Positions 41,679 through 52,117 of a stretch of DNA of 64,000 nt are shown in pieces. Made by a program: the position numbers and the translations under genes. Source of the stretch: Streptomyces sp. CB02414 (GTDB lineage: Bacteria; Actinomycetota; Actinomycetes; Streptomycetales; Streptomycetaceae); assembly GCF_001905385.1 (NCBI RefSeq), contig NZ_LIPF01000003.1:62001-126000 (forward strand), in the 5' to 3' direction. Each line of letters begins with the position of its first letter. The first letter of the stretch is position 1. A model generated the notes under the pieces. The model saw only the letters and a list, made by a program, of their open reading frames with translations. It ran no database searches and was not told where the DNA came from.

Positions 41679-41879
41679 GCGCCCCCCGGCGAGTGCCGGA
41701 AGGGCGGCGCCCGGGGGCATCGGTCACACGTTCTGCGTCATTCCCGCGTGCGACCTCCGTCCCGTCCCGCACCGCCCGCCGGGCCCCAACCCTTAGACTC
41801 CCTCGCGTGACACGCTGCGGGCCGATTGGCAAGATGGCCCGAGCGGTCGGCAAGTGCGGTAACAGGAGGGAAGCGTCTC

Positions 41880-44800
41880 GTGAGCAGCAGGCCATCCCGA
41901 GGCGCTGCTCGCCTCGCAGCCATACTGGACGCGCTGCCGGACGCGTTGGTCCTGGTCAACGCCAACGGCACCGTCGTCAACGCCAACACCATCGCGCTGG
42001 AGGCCTTCGAGACGCCGGGCACGGCGCTGGTCGGGCGCGGCCTGCTGGATCTGCTGCCGGAGTTCGACTCGCGGCTCATCCCCGGGTCGATGCGGCGCCC
42101 CGACCACATCGACCCCCGGACACGCACCAAGCCGACCCGCATGGTCGCCCGGCGCACCGACGGCAGTGAGTTCCCCGTCGAGGTCACCAGCGCCAACCTG
42201 GAGACCGGCCAGCAGGCCTACGACAACTACGGCTACACCGGCGACGAACTGCTGATGCTCGTCGTCCGCGACCTCTCCGGCACCATCGACACCGAGGCCG
42301 AACTGGCCCGTTCGCAGCGGCAGACCGAGATGATCCTGCGGGCCGCCGCCGAGGGCGTCGTCGGCACCGACACCGACGGGCGGATCGTCCTCGTCAACCC
42401 GGCCGCCGCCCAGATACTGGGTTACCGCGCCAGCGACCTCGGCGGCCGCGAGCTGCACACCCTCGTCCTGCACTCGCGGGCCGACGGCTCCCCCTTCCCG
42501 TACGACGAGTCCCCGCTCGCCGACACCCTGCGCTCCGGACGCAAGCACCGGGTGCGCGGGCAGGTGCTGTTCTCCAAGAGCGGCGACCAGGTGCCGGTCG
42601 ACCTGACGACCGCCCCCGTGCGCGACGGCGACCAGCTCGTCGGCGCCGTGATGACCTTCACCGACCGGCGCCCCCACGACGCCCTGGTCAAGGAGCACGA
42701 GGACGCGGAACGGCGGCACGCCGAGGAACTGGAGCGGCTCGCCGAGGAGCACGCCGCCGAGCTGACCGCCCTGCGCCAGGAACACGTGAGTGAGCTGGAG
42801 GAGCTGCGGGAGAAGCACGCGGAGGAGGTCGCCGCGGACGCGGACCGCTACGCCGCCCTCGGCGAACGGGAGAAGGACCGCTACGAGGCGCTCGCCGCCC
42901 GGCACGAGCAGCTCCTCACCCTCCTCGGCGGCTCCCTGCGCGGCCCCCTGGACGAGCTGCGCCAGGAGCTGGCCGCGCTGGCCTCGGACGACGCCGGGCA
43001 GCTGTGGCCCGAGGCCAACCAGGTGCTGCACCACCTGTCGGCCGGTTACTCGCGCATCACCACGCTCATCGACAACGTCCTCGGCTACCAGCGCCTCGAC
43101 GTCGGCAACGAGGGCGTCGCCCGTACGAAGGTGATGCTCGACGCGGTCGTCGCCTCCGGTGTCGACGGTGCCGTCGAGCTGATCGGGCCGGGGCGCGTGC
43201 AGTTCGCGGTGCACGCGCCGCCCATCGAGGCCGAGGTCGACCACCGGCTGCTCGCGATCGCCCTCGCGCACCTCGTCGCGGACGTGGCGGGCGTCGACGC
43301 CACCGGCAACTCGCCCGTGTCGGCGACCGGCGGCTACCTGGACAACACCGTCGTGGTCGCGGCGGCGCAGCGCGGCGAGGTCGTACGCATCGAGGTGCGC
43401 GGGCCGTACTCCGGGGGCGACCCGGTGCACGAGCCGATCGTGCGCGGGATCGTGCGGGCGCACGGTGGCGTGCTCCAGACGCACGAGGTACCGGGGATGA
43501 GCGGCAGCGCGTTCGTGCTGGAGGTGCCGATCGGGGGCGGGGCGGGAGCGGTCGCGGACCGGGCTCCGGCACTGGTCTCGGAGCCGGGCGCCGCCGAGGA
43601 CGCGGGTGCCGCGGGTGCCGCGGGCACGGTCGGTGGTCCGGCCGGTGCCGAACCGGCCGGTTCCGGTGGCGGGCGGCGGCGTGCCCGGCGGGCCTCCGTC
43701 GACGCGTTCCTGGAGAGCGAGGTCGCGGGTGCGGCGGGCGAGGATGCCGACGGGTCCGGTGCCGCCGAGGCCGGTCCCGAGGGCGCGGGTGCCGCGCCGA
43801 CGGGACGGCGCAGGCGACGCGCGGCCCAGGCCCAGCCCTCAGCTGAAGACCAGGTGGCGCAGGCGTCCGCGCCGCTGCCGGTCCCCGCGCAGGCCGCCCC
43901 CGGCGAGGGGTCCGGCGGTACCGGGCGCCGGCGCGGTCGCCCGGCGGAGGACGCGGGTGCCGCCGTCGAGGCCGCGCACCCGATGGCGCTTCCCGCCGGC
44001 GTGTCCGAGGGCGCCGTCGTCATGGCCGGGGAACACGGTGGAGGGGCCGCGGCCTCCAACACCGGTCTGGGCGGGACCGTACCGCCGCAGGGCGTTCCCG
44101 CGCCGACCGGCCGGCGTGCCCGGCGGGACGGTGCCGCGCAGCAGGCGCTGCCGCCGGCGCTCCCCGCCCAGGCCGGTGAGTCGGACCCGGCCGACGCGGA
44201 CCGGCCCACCGGGCGCAGGCGTCGTGCCCTGGCCTCCGCGAACGAGCGCGCCGCCGCACAGGAAGCCGCGCCCCGTCAGGTGTTCGCCCTGCCGCCCGCC
44301 GACGCGGACCGTCCGTCCGACGCCGTGGCGGAGCCCGGAGGGGCGGAAGGGCAGGGAGCGGCCGCGGCGGCCCCGGCGCCCGGTGCGCACGGCCAGGAGC
44401 ACGAGCAGGGACAGGAGCACGGACGGGGCCACGGACCGCTGCCCGGACCGGCCGTCCCCGGTGCCGCCCTCGTCGACGACGGGCGGCACGACGCCGTACC
44501 GCACGACCAGGCCGACGACCACACCCCGCCGCAGCCGCACCCGGCCGAGGCGCCCACCGGACGGCGGCGCCGGGCCGCGGCCGCCCAGCAGGCGGAGGCA
44601 GCCCCGTCCGGCCCGGCGCAGGGTGGTCCGGCCCCCTCGGCACCCGTGCACGGAGCGCCCGTTCCGCCGCAGAGCACCGCCGGTCAGCAGGCCCCCGCAC
44701 CGGCCGCGGCCGACCCCGGGGAGCCCCGCCCCGCCGACGCGACGGCGGGCGCCCAGCCCGCCACCGCCCGGCCCACCGCCGGTCAGCCCGCGCCGCAGCC

Positions 44801-46298
44801 CTGGCCGGCAGCCGCCACGGACGTGCCCGGCGCCGGTACGCACGCGACCGCACCGCACGCCACCGCTCCGGACGCGGCCACTCCCGAAGTGCCGGGCGCC
44901 GCACCGGGCACGGAGGCCCCCGCAGCACCCGACGGCACCACCGGCCCCGCGTCGGCACCCGCCCCGGGGACCCCCGCCGCGCCCGTGGCCCCGGCGCCCC
45001 CGCGGGCCGTTCCCGCGACCACGCCGAGCCAGGGCACGCCGCTGCCGCCCGAGAACGCTCCCGCCCCGCGCGCGGCGCAGCCGCTGCCCGCCGAGACGTC
45101 CGCGCCCGTCGACCCGAACTCGACCCAGGGCCGGGCTATCAGCGTGCGGACGCTGGGCCAGGGCGTGCCGTTCAACCGGCAGGCGGTCCAGGTGCAGCAG
45201 CCGACGGCCACCCCCGTCCCGCAGCAGCCGGGCGGTTCGGGCCGGCGTCGCAAGCTGGGCACGCCGCCCGACCCGGCCGCCACCACTCAGCCCCAGGGCC
45301 AGACCCAGGGCGCGGGCCGGCCCCAGCCGCAGCCTCAACCCCACCCTCAGTCCCAGCCCCAGCCCCAGCCCCAGCCCCAGTCCCAGGAGCAGCCGTCCCT
45401 GACCGGTGGTCAGCCGCGGCGCATGCCGGGTACGGAGGGCGTCGGACGGTCGTACGCCATAGGCGCGCCGGACCGCAACGCCGCCGAGGGTCCCGAGCCG
45501 CTGGACGGGCCCGGCGGGGCCGTGGAGGTCGCCGACCCGCCGCGTCCGCAGCCGATGGACGACGAGTTGCCGCCGGAGCCGCTGGACAACCCGCGGCGGC
45601 TGCTCGTGTGGCCCGCTCCGGACGTGTCCACGCAGCAGGCGCTCAGCGACCGCGGTTACCGGCCGGTGATCGTGAACTCGCGCGAGGAGGTCGACGCACA
45701 GATCGCGGCGTTCCCCGCCGCGCTGTTCGTGGACCCGCTGACCGGCCCGATCACCCGTACCGCGCTCCAGTCCCTGCGCCAGGCGGCGGTGGCGGCCGAG
45801 GTGCCGGTGCTGGTCACGGCCGGACTCGGACAGGCCTCGCGGGACGCCGCCTACGGCGCCGATCCCGCCGTACTGCTGAAGGCGCTCGCGCCGCGCGACA
45901 GCGAGCAGCATCCGCCGCGCGTCCTGCTGATCGAGGAGCACGCGGAGATCGCGCTGGCGCTGACCTCGACGCTGGAGCGGCGCGGGATGCAGGTGGCGCG
46001 GGCGGCGAGCGACGCCGACGCGGTGACGCTGGCCGGGCAGTTCCGGCCCAACCTGGTCGTGATGGACCTGATGCAGATCGAGGGGCGCCAGGAGGGGCAC
46101 GCCGGGATCATCGACTGGCTGCGGGCGAACGGGCAGCTCAACCGCACCCCGCTCGTCGTCTACACCGCCGCCGTCGACCAGGCCGACCTGCCGCGGCTGG
46201 CCTCGGGCGAGACGGTGCTGTTCCTGGCGGAGCGTTCCACCAGCGGCGAGGTGCAGTCCCGGATCGTCGAGCTGCTCTCCCGGATCGGCACCAACTGA
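41880..46298 (+). CDS. Large PAS / degenerate histidine kinase / receiver protein with Arg-repeat disordered linker
   Basis: A 1472-residue protein from GTG 41880 (GGAGGG 9 nt upstream). Two PAS domains (about 15-125, ILDALPDALVLVNANGTVVNAN; about 145-265, ILRAAAEGVVGTDTDGRIVLVNPAAAQILGY) lead to a long coiled coil (about 270-345). A kinase-like region follows, with LLGGSLRGPLDELR where the H box should be; the His is absent, and the ATP-binding lobe is poorly conserved. About 650 residues of Pro/Ala/Gln-rich linker carry seven GRRR-type motifs. Two receiver-like domains end the protein, the last with a plausible Asp (LVVMDLMQIEG). Probably a signalling scaffold rather than an active kinase. 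Confidence 0.85.
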   Translation: MSSRPSRGAARLAAILDALPDALVLVNANGTVVNANTIALEAFETPGTALVGRGLLDLLPEFDSRLIPGSMRRPDHIDPRTRTKPTRMVARRTDGSEFPVEVTSANLETGQQAYDNYGYTGDELLMLVVRDLSGTIDTEAELARSQRQTEMILRAAAEGVVGTDTDGRIVLVNPAAAQILGYRASDLGGRELHTLVLHSRADGSPFPYDESPLADTLRSGRKHRVRGQVLFSKSGDQVPVDLTTAPVRDGDQLVGAVMTFTDRRPHDALVKEHEDAERRHAEELERLAEEHAAELTALRQEHVSELEELREKHAEEVAADADRYAALGEREKDRYEALAARHEQLLTLLGGSLRGPLDELRQELAALASDDAGQLWPEANQVLHHLSAGYSRITTLIDNVLGYQRLDVGNEGVARTKVMLDAVVASGVDGAVELIGPGRVQFAVHAPPIEAEVDHRLLAIALAHLVADVAGVDATGNSPVSATGGYLDNTVVVAAAQRGEVVRIEVRGPYSGGDPVHEPIVRGIVRAHGGVLQTHEVPGMSGSAFVLEVPIGGGAGAVADRAPALVSEPGAAEDAGAAGAAGTVGGPAGAEPAGSGGGRRRARRASVDAFLESEVAGAAGEDADGSGAAEAGPEGAGAAPTGRRRRRAAQAQPSAEDQVAQASAPLPVPAQAAPGEGSGGTGRRRGRPAEDAGAAVEAAHPMALPAGVSEGAVVMAGEHGGGAAASNTGLGGTVPPQGVPAPTGRRARRDGAAQQALPPALPAQAGESDPADADRPTGRRRRALASANERAAAQEAAPRQVFALPPADADRPSDAVAEPGGAEGQGAAAAAPAPGAHGQEHEQGQEHGRGHGPLPGPAVPGAALVDDGRHDAVPHDQADDHTPPQPHPAEAPTGRRRRAAAAQQAEAAPSGPAQGGPAPSAPVHGAPVPPQSTAGQQAPAPAAADPGEPRPADATAGAQPATARPTAGQPAPQPWPAAATDVPGAGTHATAPHATAPDAATPEVPGAAPGTEAPAAPDGTTGPASAPAPGTPAAPVAPAPPRAVPATTPSQGTPLPPENAPAPRAAQPLPAETSAPVDPNSTQGRAISVRTLGQGVPFNRQAVQVQQPTATPVPQQPGGSGRRRKLGTPPDPAATTQPQGQTQGAGRPQPQPQPHPQSQPQPQPQPQSQEQPSLTGGQPRRMPGTEGVGRSYAIGAPDRNAAEGPEPLDGPGGAVEVADPPRPQPMDDELPPEPLDNPRRLLVWPAPDVSTQQALSDRGYRPVIVNSREEVDAQIAAFPAALFVDPLTGPITRTALQSLRQAAVAAEVPVLVTAGLGQASRDAAYGADPAVLLKALAPRDSEQHPPRVLLIEEHAEIALALTSTLERRGMQVARAASDADAVTLAGQFRPNLVVMDLMQIEGRQEGHAGIIDWLRANGQLNRTPLVVYTAAVDQADLPRLASGETVLFLAERSTSGEVQSRIVELLSRIGTN

Positions 46299-46339
46299 CG
46301 CGTGTACGCCGGGCTCGATGCCGCCCGGCGTACGCGCGT
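46298..46339. terminator. Bidirectional hairpin between convergent genes
   Basis: ACGCGTGTACGCCGGGC (46298-46314) pairs with GCCCGGCGTACGCGCGT (46323-46339), 17 bp with one G-U wobble. It overlaps the last stop base of the sensor gene and ends 12 bp before the acyl-CoA ligase stop. Confidence 0.85.
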
Positions 46340-46350
46340 TCCGGACTCGG

Positions 46351-48006
<1,656 letters not shown>

Positions 48007-48175
48007 GGTGTCCTCCCGGGGCGACTTTGCCTACGCGGCGGTAAGGGTTGCGCTGATTCTGCGCACATACCGCGCGGTATGTCACTACTCCGGGCTGATC
48101 GATCAGTGTGCGGGCGTCTCCGAGGCGTCCCGCCGGGACCCCCGAGGGCGGCATCGGCGGCACACGCGCCGGGCA

Positions 48176-48772
48176 TCAGGACCGGACGAATCCCAGCTCG
48201 GGGTCCTCACGCAGCTTACCGAGCGCCCGGGACACCGCCGACTTCACCGTGCCCACGGAAACGCCGAGCACGTCGGCCGTCTGGGCCTCGCTGAGATCCT
48301 CGTAGTACCTGAGGACGACCATCGCACGCTGCCGGGCGGGCAGCTTCATGATCGCCCGCCACATCGCGTCGTGCAGCGCCTGGCGCTCGGCCGGGTCGTC
48401 GCCGGCCGGCACGGGCTCCGGCTCGGGCAGCTCGTCACAGGCGAACTCGTCGACCTTGCGCTTGCGCCACTGCGACGTCCGGGTGTTCACCAGTGCCCGG
48501 CGCACATAGCCGTCGAGCGCCCGGTGGTCCTCGATGCGCTCCCAGGCCACGTAGGTCTTGGTGAGGGCGGTCTGCAGCAGGTCCTCCGCGTCGCTCGGGT
48601 TCGCGGTGAGTGACCGGGCGGTACGCAGCAGCACCGGCTGGCGGGCCTTCACGTACGACGAGAACGACGGGTACGGGAAGGTCTGCGCCCTTGCCGTGGC
48701 TCTGGCCGGGACCTTGGCCGGGGCCATGGCGGTGGCGGCGTTCGAAGCGCTGGTGCAGACGGGTGCGGTCAT
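48176..48772 (-). CDS. ECF sigma factor of the SigE-like (SigE/SCO4005) subgroup
   Basis: A 198-residue ECF sigma. Region 2: FSSYVKARQPVLLRTARSLTANPSDAEDLLQTALTKTYVAWERIEDHRALDGYVRRALVNTRTSQWRKRK; region 4: MKLPARQRAMVVLRYYEDLSEAQTADVLGVSVGTVKSAVSRALGKLRE. An N-terminal Ala-rich extension of about 35 residues is unusual. No anti-sigma gene is adjacent, as in the SigE-family (ECF41/56-like) subset that lacks one. It lies two genes from the nepA-like gene, but no promoter link is shown. Confidence 0.92.
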   Translation of the reverse strand: MTAPVCTSASNAATAMAPAKVPARATARAQTFPYPSFSSYVKARQPVLLRTARSLTANPSDAEDLLQTALTKTYVAWERIEDHRALDGYVRRALVNTRTSQWRKRKVDEFACDELPEPEPVPAGDDPAERQALHDAMWRAIMKLPARQRAMVVLRYYEDLSEAQTADVLGVSVGTVKSAVSRALGKLREDPELGFVRS

Positions 48773-49102
48773 GGCTCAACGCTATGAGCGGGAGGGTGCC
48801 CGGCGGATCGCCCGCAGGTCCCGAAGCCGCGTCCGCCTCAGGTTGTAGGGGTGGTGCCGGCTGCACCTCCTGTAGGTGGACGAGGGGAGGAGAGGCCATG
48901 CGGGTTCACCCGGGTTCACCCCTGGGGGAGCCACTGCGAGCAGGGCCGCCCGAAGGCCCCCGCGCACACGGAAACGCCTGGGCGGCGGTACCGGAACAAC
49001 CGGTTCACCGCCGCCCAGACGCCTTGCGACCCCATGAAGCACACCCCGCACGGAGAGTGAGGGACCGGACGCGGGAGCGCACCCGCGCCCCGGCCCCTCA
49101 GC
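48773..49102. other. Intergenic region with hairpin, no gene
   Basis: Contains a strong hairpin (48978-49018: CTGGGCGGCGGTACCGG with CCGGTTCACCGCCGCCCAG) that probably terminates the nepA-like transcript coming from the right. A small direct repeat GGGTTCACCC (48902 and 48911 regions) lies to the left. No ORF here has codon bias or a ribosome binding site that I would trust. Confidence 0.6.
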
Positions 49103-49429
49103 TCACCACCACAGCGGGGAGAAGCTGACGGCCACGTTGTCGTTGCCCTGGTTGATCGCCGTGAACGCGGAGCCGTCGACCTGCGCGGTGTTGCTCTGGT
49201 TCGAGGCCCCCGAGCCGACGGCCTGCTGCTGCGTGGTCGACGAGTTGCCGTTGTTGTCGTCGCCGACGCCGCTGCCGATGATGCCCGCGAAGGCCTCCGA
49301 AGCGGTCGCGTTCGATCCGTCGTCCGCGATGGCGCCGTTGTCCGCCGTCGCGATGCCGCCGAAGAGGGCGGCGGCGAGCGGCAGGGCGGCGACGGCGGCG
49401 ACGACGCGGGCGGTACGGATGCTTGCCAT
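49103..49429 (-). CDS. nepA: NepA-like small secreted spore-wall protein
   Basis: A 108-residue protein, ATG 49427-49429 with GGAGGAACAAC upstream. Signal peptide 1-29 (ARVVAAVAALPLAAALFGGIATADNG) is followed by a mature part rich in Asn, Ser, Gly and Gln with almost no charged residues (GVGDDNNGNSSTTQQQAVGSG, NQSNTAQVDG, INQGNDNVAVSFSPLWW). This resembles rodlins and NepA, surface-assembly proteins of Streptomyces spores. The order sigma factor - nepA recalls S. coelicolor, where NepA is a wall protein of pre-spores needed for dormancy. The symbol rests on resemblance and position. Confidence 0.7.
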   Translation of the reverse strand: MASIRTARVVAAVAALPLAAALFGGIATADNGAIADDGSNATASEAFAGIIGSGVGDDNNGNSSTTQQQAVGSGASNQSNTAQVDGSAFTAINQGNDNVAVSFSPLWW

Positions 49430-49833
49430 GTTGTTCCTCCAGAACAAGTGCGCACCGGCTTGCGGCCGAGGGCGCGGTCAGTACGTGAAGCTGCCTGGAC
49501 CTGCGTGAAGTTGCGTGAAGCGGTTCTGAACTCTGGCTCTTGACGAGGCAGTTGGCCGACCACCTCGACGTTGTGCACGACGTCGCGTGATCAGAATTGC
49601 CCACCGAACCCCGCCGAACCACCCCGGAAGGCCTGATTCGCCCTCAAGCGTGATGACAAGTCGATAAACCCCTTTGCTTCCCTTCCGCCCCAGCTCAGCG
49701 CAGTAGGGACACCTGCACCCCAAGTACCGCAAGAGGTGAAGCGTTCCGGCACTTTTTCCACCCGCCGCCCCGCCCCGGCGTGTCACACGCACCCACCCTT
49801 CCCTTTTTCGAACACACATACGAACATAGAGCC
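49430..49833. other. Divergent intergenic region, nepA-like and prim-pol upstream sequences
   Basis: 404 bp between divergent genes. It has short direct repeats of GTGAAG(C/T)TGC (49485-49494, 49505-49514) and GCGTGAAGC, close to the nepA-like start. Base composition is lower in GC than the surroundings. Promoters for both sides must lie here, but none could be assigned with confidence. No gene seen. Confidence 0.5.
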
Positions 49834-50706
49834 ATGGCCACCACAGACCGGCAGGCCACGACGCTGGCCCTCGCACACGCCCTGTCAGCCGCCGAACGCG
49901 GTCTGGCCGTCATCCCCCTGTCCCGGACGAAGCTCCCGGCCCTCCGCTCCCCCCACCGCGACGACCCGTCCCCGGCCCCCTGCCACGGCGAGTGCGGCCG
50001 CCTCGGCCACGGGGTCCACGACGCCTCCACCGACCCCGCCCGCGTCCGCGAACTGTTCGCCGCCGCCCCCTGGGCCACCGGATACGGCATCGCCTGCGGT
50101 CTGCCCCCGCACCACCTCGTCGGCGTCGACCTGGACACGAAGTCGGAGACGGACTCCTCGGCCGCCCTGCGCGAACTGGCCCTGCGCCACCTGTTCACGA
50201 TCCCGCCCACGGTCGTCGTCCTCACCCCGAGCGGAGGCCGCCACCTGTGGCTGAGCGGCCCGCCCGACGTCGTCGTCCCCAACTCGGCCGGCCGCCTCGC
50301 CCCCGGCATCGACATCCGGGGCGCCGGCGGCTACCTGGTCGGCCCCGGCTCCCGCACCCGCCACGGCGCGTACGCCGCCGCCCCCGGCACCGCCCACCTC
50401 GCCCCCGCACCCTGCCCGCCCGCGCTCCTGCGCCTGCTCCTCCCGCCGCCCCGGCCGCGTCGGCACACTCCCGCCCACGCCGCGACCGACGCCCACGGCC
50501 GGGGACTCGTCCAGTTCGTTCTCGCGGCCCACACCGGCCAGCGCAACACCCGCCTCTTCTGGGCGGCCTGCCGCGCCTACGAGAACGGCATCGGGGCCGC
50601 CTTGCTGGACCCCTTGGTCGAGGCCGCCCGCAGCACCGGCCTGACGGAACACGAGGCCCGCGCCACGATCGCCTCCGCGGCCCGCATGACGGGCCACCAC
50701 CCCTGA
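49834..50706 (+). CDS. Bifunctional DNA primase/polymerase (prim-pol) domain protein
   Basis: A 290-residue protein with an archaeo-eukaryotic primase-like prim-pol domain. GLAVIPLSRTKLPAL opens the fold; the D99-L-D101 metal pair (VGVDLDTKSE) and SGGRHLWL with H137 form the catalytic core; PGIDIRGAGGYLVGPGSRTRHGAY is the conserved motif III region. The C-terminal part (about 215-290) is helical (GRGLVQFVLAAHTGQRNTRLFWAACRAYENG), like PriCT. Such genes usually belong to plasmids or phages, but this one sits alone in core chromosome. ATG 49834 is chosen by homology. Confidence 0.9.
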   Translation: MATTDRQATTLALAHALSAAERGLAVIPLSRTKLPALRSPHRDDPSPAPCHGECGRLGHGVHDASTDPARVRELFAAAPWATGYGIACGLPPHHLVGVDLDTKSETDSSAALRELALRHLFTIPPTVVVLTPSGGRHLWLSGPPDVVVPNSAGRLAPGIDIRGAGGYLVGPGSRTRHGAYAAAPGTAHLAPAPCPPALLRLLLPPPRPRRHTPAHAATDAHGRGLVQFVLAAHTGQRNTRLFWAACRAYENGIGAALLDPLVEAARSTGLTEHEARATIASAARMTGHHP

Positions 50707-50735
50707 CCGGTCCCGGCGTCTCCCGGAGCAACGGT

Positions 50736-51044
50736 TCAGTCCGTCCTCCTGCGCGCCCCGGTGACCTTCGAGGCGGGCAGTCGGCCGGCCCGGGACGTAC
50801 CGGCCAGGCCGTCACCGTCGACCGTCACGTCGAAGGCGAGGTTCAGCCGCAACGGCTTGGTGACGGCCTGCTTCCAGGTGAGCCGGTCGCCGTGGAGTAC
50901 GACGTCACGCAGCGGTACTTCCTCCCCCGCCCCGTGGGCGGTCCCGACGAGGAGCCCGTCCTCGCGCCGCCGGAACTCGGCGACCGCCGCGATCCGGCCG
51001 ACCGGGGTCGAGACGGCCAGGTCCCAGGTGCCTTCGACAGACAT
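50736..51044 (-). CDS. Small beta-rich protein of unknown function
   Basis: A 102-residue protein: MSVEGTWDLAVSTPVGRIAAVAEFRRREDGLLVGTAHGAGEEVPLRDVVLHGDRLTWKQAVTKPLRLNLAFDVTVDGDGLAGTSRAGRLPASKVTGARR. The pattern (GxWxLxVxTPxG ... GxxG-x(n)-FDV-x-VDGDxLxG) suggests a lipocalin- or FABP-like barrel used in tolerance proteins, without clear family. Start ATG 51044 has GGAAGAAG upstream. It is 40 bp downstream of the broken DJ-1/PfpI gene and probably shared its operon. Confidence 0.8.
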   Translation of the reverse strand: MSVEGTWDLAVSTPVGRIAAVAEFRRREDGLLVGTAHGAGEEVPLRDVVLHGDRLTWKQAVTKPLRLNLAFDVTVDGDGLAGTSRAGRLPASKVTGARRRTD

Positions 51045-51083
51045 GCTGTGCTTCTTCCTGACGGTGGGTGGTGGACGGCGAGA

Positions 51084-51761
51084 TCAGAACCCGACGGGCA
51101 AGGGCCCCTCGGCCTTCCACACGGTGCCGCGGCGCTCGTGGGCGAACAGTTCCTCGACGGCGTGGGCGATCCGCGGACCCACCTCGCGCTCCAGCAGGTA
51201 CAGGCCCAGGGTCGAGCCCCGAGGTGACACCGGCGCCGGTGACGAGGTCGCCGTCGTCGACGACACGGGCGTTCACCGCGTGGACGCCCGTGGCATCGAG
51301 CATGTCGAGGCCCATGTGGTGGGTGGTGGCGTGACGCCCCTCCAGCAGTCCGGCCATGGCCGGCACCAGCGACCCTCCGCACACGGCGGCGACGATGACC
51401 TCGGGGTTCTCCATCGCCGCCGTCAGCAGCACGGGCAACTCGGTGGCCAGGGTGCGGCCCAGCAGCACGGGATCGTCTCGTCCCCGGCCCCCGTGTCCTC
51501 GCCCGGGACCTCGCCGGGCTCCCCGACCCGACCCGACGCCCCGGGCAGCACGATCAGCCCCGCACGCCCGGGATCGAGCGCGGCCGTGGCCCGCAACGCC
51601 AGCCCCTTCGTACCGCTGACCACCTCCCGCGGCCCCTCGGCGGACACCAGCTCCACACTCACCGAGCCGGGTGCGGCGGTGGCGCCGGCACACAGCACCT
51701 CGAAGGGGGCGACGACATCGAGCGGATCAAAACCGTCGAACAGAACGATCTGGGCATGCAT
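51084..51761 (-). pseudogene. DJ-1/PfpI family protein, broken by two frameshifts
   Basis: ATG 51759-51761 opens MHAQIVLFDGFDPLDVVAPFEVLCAGA and runs in frame to about 51480. The sequence then continues in a second frame with LLGRTLATELPVLLTAAMENPEVIVAAVCGGSLVPAMAGLLEGRHATTHHMGLDML, containing the nucleophile Cys in VAAVCGGS. It shifts again near 51213 (one extra C) to GLYLLEREVGPRIAHAVEELFAHERRGTVW, ending at 51084. The combined length of about 225 residues is normal for ThiJ/PfpI proteins. Both breaks are single-base changes. Confidence 0.85.
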
Positions 51762-51931
51762 GAGGGTCACCCTCCAAGTCCGAGAATCCCGGCCCGCACC
51801 GGCCACCCCTCGAACGTAACGACCGCCCCACCCGCCTCCCAGCGGCAAAAACGACGCCTCTCAACGGATTCGCGCCGACCGCACCACCGGCCCGCCCCAC
51901 AGCACCCGGCCCGCACCGGACACGACGACGG

Positions 51932-51960
51932 CCCCCGACCGTAACGCCTGGTCAGGGGCC
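51932..51960 (-). terminator. Hairpin downstream of tRNA-Ser(TGA)
   Basis: GGCCCCCGACC pairs with GGTCAGGGGCC (one mismatch) about 12 nt beyond the tRNA 3' end on the minus strand. Confidence 0.65.
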
Positions 51961-51971
51961 ATCAATCCATG

Positions 51972-52056
51972 CGGTGGGTGTGGGATTTGAACCCACGGTG
52001 ACTTGCGCCACGACGGTTTTCAAGACCGTTCCCTTAGGCCGCTCGGGCAACCCACC
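51972..52056 (-). tRNA. tRNA-Ser (anticodon TGA)
   Basis: Acceptor GGTGGGT pairs with ACCCACC, discriminator G; the anticodon loop is CTTGAAA; a long variable arm and T-loop GTTCAAATC are present. Reads UCA. CCA is not encoded. Confidence 0.97.
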
Positions 52057-52117
52057 CCGCGCCGCTCGTGATCGACGGCGCGGGACAAGGGTAGCGGGTC
52101 GGCGCGTGGGGGTGGGA

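Noticed and set aside
43839..46100. Minus-strand ORF of 753 codons opposite the PAS/receiver gene
   Set aside because: Gly/Arg-rich antisense of the Pro/Ala linker; no ribosome binding site or domain.
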